A stretch of DNA of 40,234 nt from assembly GCA_003023665.1 (NCBI GenBank), contig PXYR01000002.1, positions 1-40,234 on the forward strand. Reading direction: 5' to 3'. Below the pieces are notes generated by a model. The model was not told the origin of the DNA, ran no database searches, and saw only the letters and a program-made list of their open reading frames with translations. This DNA comes from Bacteroidota bacterium. Its GTDB lineage: Bacteria > Bacteroidota > Bacteroidia > Flavobacteriales > Schleiferiaceae. Shown here one piece after another: positions 36,629 through 40,234 of this stretch (the first letter of the stretch is position 1; every line of letters starts with the position of its first letter). A program made the translations under genes and the position numbers.

Positions 36629-38602
36629 ATGTCAGAAGAGAATAAAGTACCAAAAGAAGAGGTACAGCAAGAGACTCCAGCTCAGGAGGCTCCTCAAACA
36701 GAAGAAACACCAATAGTTGAAGAAGCCGTAGCCGAAACTCCTGCAACGGAAGTCTCGGAAGAAACAGAGGCGGTTGAAGAGACTGAATCTGAAGCGAGTA
36801 AAGCCGAAGAAACAAAAGAAGAACCAACAGCTGAAGAGACGGTTACCGATGAGCCAGCTTTTAGTTGGGACGATGTTGAAGCCGGTGAAGCCACTGTAAG
36901 CGAAGACCGTAAGGCTTTGGCAGCAATGTATGAGGAAACTTTAGGATCATCTTTAGAACATCAGGTTGTAGAGGGTAAAGTAACTTCTAAAACAGATCGC
37001 GAAGTAATTATTGATATCAATTCCAAGAGTGAAGGAGTTGTTAGTTTAAATGAATTCCGTTACAATCCAGAGTTGACTGTTGGCGATACTGTTGAAGTAT
37101 TGGTGGACCGTCAAGAAGATAAATATGGACAATTGGTTCTTTCACATAGGAAAGCCCGCTCCATTAAGGCTTGGGATCGTGTAAATGAAGCTCATGATAA
37201 TGATGAAATCGTTAAAGGTTACGTTAAGGCACGTACCAAGGGCGGTATGATCGTTGATGTATTTGGCTTAGAAGCGTTCTTACCAGGTTCACAAATTGAT
37301 GTTAAGCCTATTCGTGACTACGATCAATACGTAGACAAGACCATGGAGTTTAAAGTGGTGAAAATCAATCACGAATTTAAAAATGTAGTTGTTTCGCACA
37401 AGGCACTCATTGAGGCTGATCTAGAAGAACAGAAAAAAGAAATTATCTCGAAACTTGAAAAAGGTCAAGTATTAGAGGGTATCGTTAAGAACATCACCTC
37501 TTATGGTGTATTCATTGATCTTGGTGGTGTAGATGGTTTGGTTCATATTACTGATTTAAGTTGGAGCCGTATCAATCACCCTTCAGAGGTAGTAGAATTA
37601 GACCAAAAGATTAATGTTGTAATCCTTGACTTTGACGAAGGTAAGACACGTATTCAGTTGGGTATTAAGCAACTTGAGAAACACCCATGGGATGCTCTTG
37701 ATGAGAATGTTGGTGTAGGTGATAAGGTAACGGGTAAAGTAGTTGTCCTTGCTGATTATGGTGCCTTTGTTGAGGTATTGCCAGGTGTTGAAGGTTTGGT
37801 TCATGTTAGTGAAATGAGCTGGTCAGCACACTTACGTAGTGCAGGTGATTTTATGAAAGTAGGAGATTCTGTAGAAGCTGAAGTTTTAACTTTAGACAGA
37901 GAAGAGCGTAAGATGAGTCTTGGAATCAAGCAGTTAACTACTGATCCGTGGACTGATATCACGACTAAGTACCCTCAGGGTTCTAAGCATAGCGGAACCG
38001 TTCGCAATTTTACAAACTTTGGTATTTTCTTAGAGCTTGAAGAGGGAATTGATGGATTGATTCATATTTCTGATTTGAGCTGGAATAAAAAGGTAAAACA
38101 CCCGTCTGAGTTTACTTCTATTGGAGCCAATTTAGATGTAGTTGTGATGGATATTGATGCGGAGAACCGTCGTTTGAGTCTTGGACACAAGCAGGTTACT
38201 GACAACCCATGGGACGGGTATGCTGATTCCTTTAAAGTGGGTAACAAAGTAACTGGTACCATGATAAATTCTGGTGAGAAAGGCGGCGACGTGAAGTTTG
38301 CGGATTTCGAAGGTGTTGAAGCTTACTGTCCTGCACGTCACATTACTAAGGAAGACGGCGGTAAACTTGCTAAGGGCGAAACCGCTGAATTCGTTGTGAT
38401 AGAATTCAACAAGGATAACCGGAGAATTGTGGTTTCACATGTGGGAACATACAAGGAAGTTGAAATGAAAAAGAATACTGGTAGAGGCGGTAACAAAGGC
38501 GGAAACGTTGCAGTACCTAATCAAAATGTAGAACGTTCAACCATGGGTGATTTAGATGCATTAGCTGCATTGAAAGAGCAGATGGATAACGGCGACAAAT
38601 AA
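36629..38602 (+). CDS. rpsA: 30S ribosomal protein S1
   Basis: A 657-residue mRNA-binding protein. An acidic Glu/Ala/Thr-rich N-terminal extension (about 75 residues) precedes six S1 OB-fold repeats: VVEGKVTSKTD, VKGYVKARTKGG, LEGIVKNITSYGVF, VTGKVVVLADYGAF, HSGTVRNFTNFGIF and a weaker sixth, VTGTMINSGEKGG. The tail is Gly/Asn/Lys-rich. Repeats 1-2 bind the ribosome and 3-6 bind mRNA in E. coli. In a phylum with little Shine-Dalgarno use, S1 may carry much of mRNA recruitment (inference). The ORF track starts at 36593; the ATG at 36629 (MSEENK) gives the usual acidic start. An ATG at 36602 is an alternative. Confidence 0.96.
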   Translation: MSEENKVPKEEVQQETPAQEAPQTEETPIVEEAVAETPATEVSEETEAVEETESEASKAEETKEEPTAEETVTDEPAFSWDDVEAGEATVSEDRKALAAMYEETLGSSLEHQVVEGKVTSKTDREVIIDINSKSEGVVSLNEFRYNPELTVGDTVEVLVDRQEDKYGQLVLSHRKARSIKAWDRVNEAHDNDEIVKGYVKARTKGGMIVDVFGLEAFLPGSQIDVKPIRDYDQYVDKTMEFKVVKINHEFKNVVVSHKALIEADLEEQKKEIISKLEKGQVLEGIVKNITSYGVFIDLGGVDGLVHITDLSWSRINHPSEVVELDQKINVVILDFDEGKTRIQLGIKQLEKHPWDALDENVGVGDKVTGKVVVLADYGAFVEVLPGVEGLVHVSEMSWSAHLRSAGDFMKVGDSVEAEVLTLDREERKMSLGIKQLTTDPWTDITTKYPQGSKHSGTVRNFTNFGIFLELEEGIDGLIHISDLSWNKKVKHPSEFTSIGANLDVVVMDIDAENRRLSLGHKQVTDNPWDGYADSFKVGNKVTGTMINSGEKGGDVKFADFEGVEAYCPARHITKEDGGKLAKGETAEFVVIEFNKDNRRIVVSHVGTYKEVEMKKNTGRGGNKGGNVAVPNQNVERSTMGDLDALAALKEQMDNGDK

Positions 38603-38624
38603 TCCAAGATTTTTCAGATAATGC

Positions 38625-38658
38625 AAACCCTCGGACCGATCAGGTTCGAGGGTTTTTT
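38625..38658 (+). terminator. intrinsic terminator after rpsA
   Basis: AAACCCTCGGACC pairs with GGTTCGAGGGTTT (one G-T wobble) around loop GATCA, followed by six T. It starts 22 bases after the S1 stop. The ORF-track extension of the next gene runs through this hairpin and is not real. Confidence 0.92.
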
Positions 38659-38672
38659 ATTGGATAAAACTT

Positions 38673-38680
38673 TAACTTTG
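38673..38680 (+). promoter_or_regulatory. candidate -7 promoter box of the NIF3-family gene
   Basis: TAACTTTG is a full TAnnTTTG match lying directly after the rpsA terminator and 6 bases before the ATG at 38687. No -33 TTTG is found at the right distance. Confidence 0.5.
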
Positions 38681-38686
38681 GGAACT

Positions 38687-39778
38687 ATGAAAATTGGAGA
38701 TATTATTAGCGACCTAGAACAATGGGCGCCGCCCTTTCTTCAGGAGTCCTATGACAATAGTGGATTAATTGTAGGGGCAAAAGATTGGGACACGAAAGGT
38801 GTGCTTGTGGCGCTAGACTGTTTAGAAGAGGTTGTTGATGAGGCGATTGACAAGGACATTAGTTTGATTGTCACACATCATCCTATTGTTTTTAGTGGTT
38901 TGAAACGATTTAATGGTGCTACTTATATAGAGCGTGTGGTGATGAAGGCTATCAAGAATGACATAGCCATCTATGCTATTCACACGAACTTAGATAATGT
39001 TCACTGGGGTGTGAATGCTAAAATTATTCAAATGCTTGGATTAGAAAAGCATAGTGTTCTGAGTCCAATGAAGAATAGCTTGAAAAAATTTCAAGTCTAT
39101 GTTCCAAGTTCTCATGCGGAATCTGTTGAGTCAGCAGTTTTCTCTGCTGGTGGAGGCAAGGTTAGCGCATATGAAGAATGCAGCTTTAAAAGCAATGGTG
39201 TAGGGTCATTCAAAGGTGGTAAAGGGACAAACCCATTCATTGGTGAAGCGGGTAAGCGTGAGTTCGTGGAAGAAATAAAACTTGAGTTTATTGTCCCCGC
39301 ATTTGTCGTAAAAGATGTTGAACGTGCTGCGCGCACTGCTCATCCCTACGAGGAAATGGCCTTTGAATGGCTAGCAATAGAAAACAATGCAACTCTTTAT
39401 GGAGCAGGTGCAGTTGGAGAGTTTGAAAAACCTATAAAATTTCATACGTTCTTAGAAGATGTGAAAACTGCTTTTGGTACCACTTTAAAATATACGCCAT
39501 CACCAAAGGATACGGTACAAAGAGTAGCGGTTTGTGGCGGTTCAGGAAGCTTTTTGTTGGGCGCCGCAAAAGCAGTGGAAGCGGATGTTTTTATCACCGC
39601 TGATTATAAATACCATCAATTTTTTGATGCTGACGGCACCATCTCCATATTAGATGTGGGACATTTTGAAAGCGAGCAATTTACAATCGACTTAATAGCT
39701 GATAGACTGTCAGAAAAATTCCCTAAATTTGCCGTTCTCAAAACTGAGGTTAATACAAACCCTATTCAGTACTATTAG
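38687..39778 (+). CDS. NIF3-family dinuclear metal protein (YqfO type)
   Basis: A 363-residue protein of the NIF3/YbgI family, annotated in databases as GTP cyclohydrolase I type 2-like, though a true substrate is not established. Metal-site motifs: IVTHHPIVFSG (His64, His65), AIHTNLDNVHWGVN (His99, Asp103) and the C-terminal HFESEQFT. The middle third (about residues 125-235) is the CutA-like insert of the long YqfO type, with FVVKDVERAARTAHPYEEMAF. The ORF track starts at 38621 inside a terminator; MKIGDIISDLEQWAP at 38687 is the family start. The next gene starts one base after its stop (TAGTATG), a pair often seen in Bacteroidota. Confidence 0.95.
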   Translation: MKIGDIISDLEQWAPPFLQESYDNSGLIVGAKDWDTKGVLVALDCLEEVVDEAIDKDISLIVTHHPIVFSGLKRFNGATYIERVVMKAIKNDIAIYAIHTNLDNVHWGVNAKIIQMLGLEKHSVLSPMKNSLKKFQVYVPSSHAESVESAVFSAGGGKVSAYEECSFKSNGVGSFKGGKGTNPFIGEAGKREFVEEIKLEFIVPAFVVKDVERAARTAHPYEEMAFEWLAIENNATLYGAGAVGEFEKPIKFHTFLEDVKTAFGTTLKYTPSPKDTVQRVAVCGGSGSFLLGAAKAVEADVFITADYKYHQFFDADGTISILDVGHFESEQFTIDLIADRLSEKFPKFAVLKTEVNTNPIQYY

Positions 39779-39779
39779 T

Positions 39780-40234
39780 ATGGCTAAGAAGGCAAAAGAG
39801 TTAAGCGTAGAAGATAAATTAAGAACGCTTTACGATCTTCAGATTATTGATCGTCGCATAGACGAAATACGTGCAATGCGCGGCGAACTTCCATTAGAAG
39901 TTGAAGATCTTGAAAACGAGGTGGCCGGAATGGAAACCCGTATGGAAAAAGTGAATCATGAAATTGCCGACCTTGAGGTAGATATCAAGGAAAAACAACT
40001 GTTGATCAAAGAGAGCCAAGAAAAAATGGCTAAATATTCAAAAGATCAAGAGCAGGTTAGAAACAACAGAGAATTTGAAGCGATAGCTAAGGAAATTGAA
40101 TACCAAGAATTGGAAATTCAATTGGCAGAGAAACGCATTTTGGAATATTCAGCAAGAATAGATGCAAAGAAAGAGGCTAACGAAGCGAGCACAGAGAAAT
40201 TAAATGATCGTAAGACGCATTTATCTCACAAAGT
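39780..40234 (+). CDS. coiled-coil zinc-ribbon protein (DUF164 type), N-terminal part
   Basis: 151 codons are visible before the window ends; the ORF track omits it. The sequence MAKKAKELSVEDKLRTLYDLQ is followed by a long charged coiled coil with KYSKDQEQVRNNREFEAIAKEI, the pattern of the DUF164/C4-type zinc-ribbon family. The zinc ribbon itself would lie outside the window, so this part is inferred. It is coupled to the NIF3 gene with one base between stop and start. The cellular role is unknown. Confidence 0.88.
   Translation, partial: MAKKAKELSVEDKLRTLYDLQIIDRRIDEIRAMRGELPLEVEDLENEVAGMETRMEKVNHEIADLEVDIKEKQLLIKESQEKMAKYSKDQEQVRNNREFEAIAKEIEYQELEIQLAEKRILEYSARIDAKKEANEASTEKLNDRKTHLSHK

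Noticed and set aside
36650-36870. Glu/Thr/Ala-rich repeats in the S1 N-terminus as a possible tandem repeat element
   Set aside because: Low-complexity acidic extension with no regular unit; common for S1 in this phylum.
38621-38686. 22-residue extension of the NIF3 protein in the ORF track
   Set aside because: It is translated through the stem, loop and T run of the rpsA terminator; the family start MKIGDII is at 38687.

Overview
The window is a chromosomal piece of an AT-rich bacterium of the phylum Bacteroidota, most likely order Flavobacteriales (Cryomorphaceae-like or a relative; the family is a guess). The evidence is: promoter boxes of the TAnnTTTG type instead of sigma-70 boxes, almost no Shine-Dalgarno sequences, one unbroken rpsL-to-rplQ ribosomal run without tuf, adk or map, a DUF4290 protein, a NatAB/MscS/NtrC gene set, and rplQ followed by carA and eno. 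Nearly all of the DNA is coding. No tRNA, rRNA, CRISPR array, insertion sequence or prophage is visible, and no gap between genes exceeds about 225 bases.

Layout. (1) 1-4459: the N-terminal part of a copper-type P1B ATPase (minus, cut by the window edge), a divergent M3 oligopeptidase, and a MATE exporter with a small conserved acidic protein. (2) 4488-8785, minus: a tight cluster natA-like ATPase > ABC-2 permease > MscS channel > NtrC-type sigma-54 activator that ends without a DNA-binding helix-turn-helix. (3) 8834-10680, minus: the heat-shock pair grpE-dnaJ, with a terminator behind it and a perfect inverted repeat at its presumed transcription start; the DnaJ keeps only two of its four zinc-binding repeats. 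(4) 10707-15648, minus: uvrD-like helicase > DUF4290 > murA > TlpA-like thioredoxin, with a terminator. MurA carries Asp in place of the fosfomycin-target Cys. (5) 15781-32661, plus: the fused str, S10, spc and alpha operons (rpsL to rplQ, with fusA, secY, infA and rpoA), ending in a strong terminator. The rpmD (L30) and rpmJ (L36) genes are missing from the ORF track and were found by reading the sequence. (6) 32676-36424, plus: carA, eno and a citrate synthase that resembles the mitochondrial (eukaryotic) type. (7) 36511-40234, plus: ribosomal protein S1 with its own promoter and terminator, a NIF3-family metal protein, and the start of a coiled-coil/zinc-ribbon protein cut by the window end.

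How the genes work together: most of the window is the translation core (21 large- and small-subunit proteins of the S10/spc runs plus S12, S7, S13, S11, S4, L17, S1, EF-G and IF-1), the SecYEG channel that receives its products, and the RNA polymerase alpha subunit. Around it are protein folding (GrpE/DnaJ), envelope building and stress (MurA, MscS, NatAB, MATE), DNA repair, and central carbon metabolism.

I found no convincing new multi-gene system. The points most worth checking are the inverted repeat at grpE, the matched loss of DnaJ repeats 1 and 4, the mitochondrial-like citrate synthase in the carA-eno cluster, and the HTH-less sigma-54 activator in a membrane-stress cluster.
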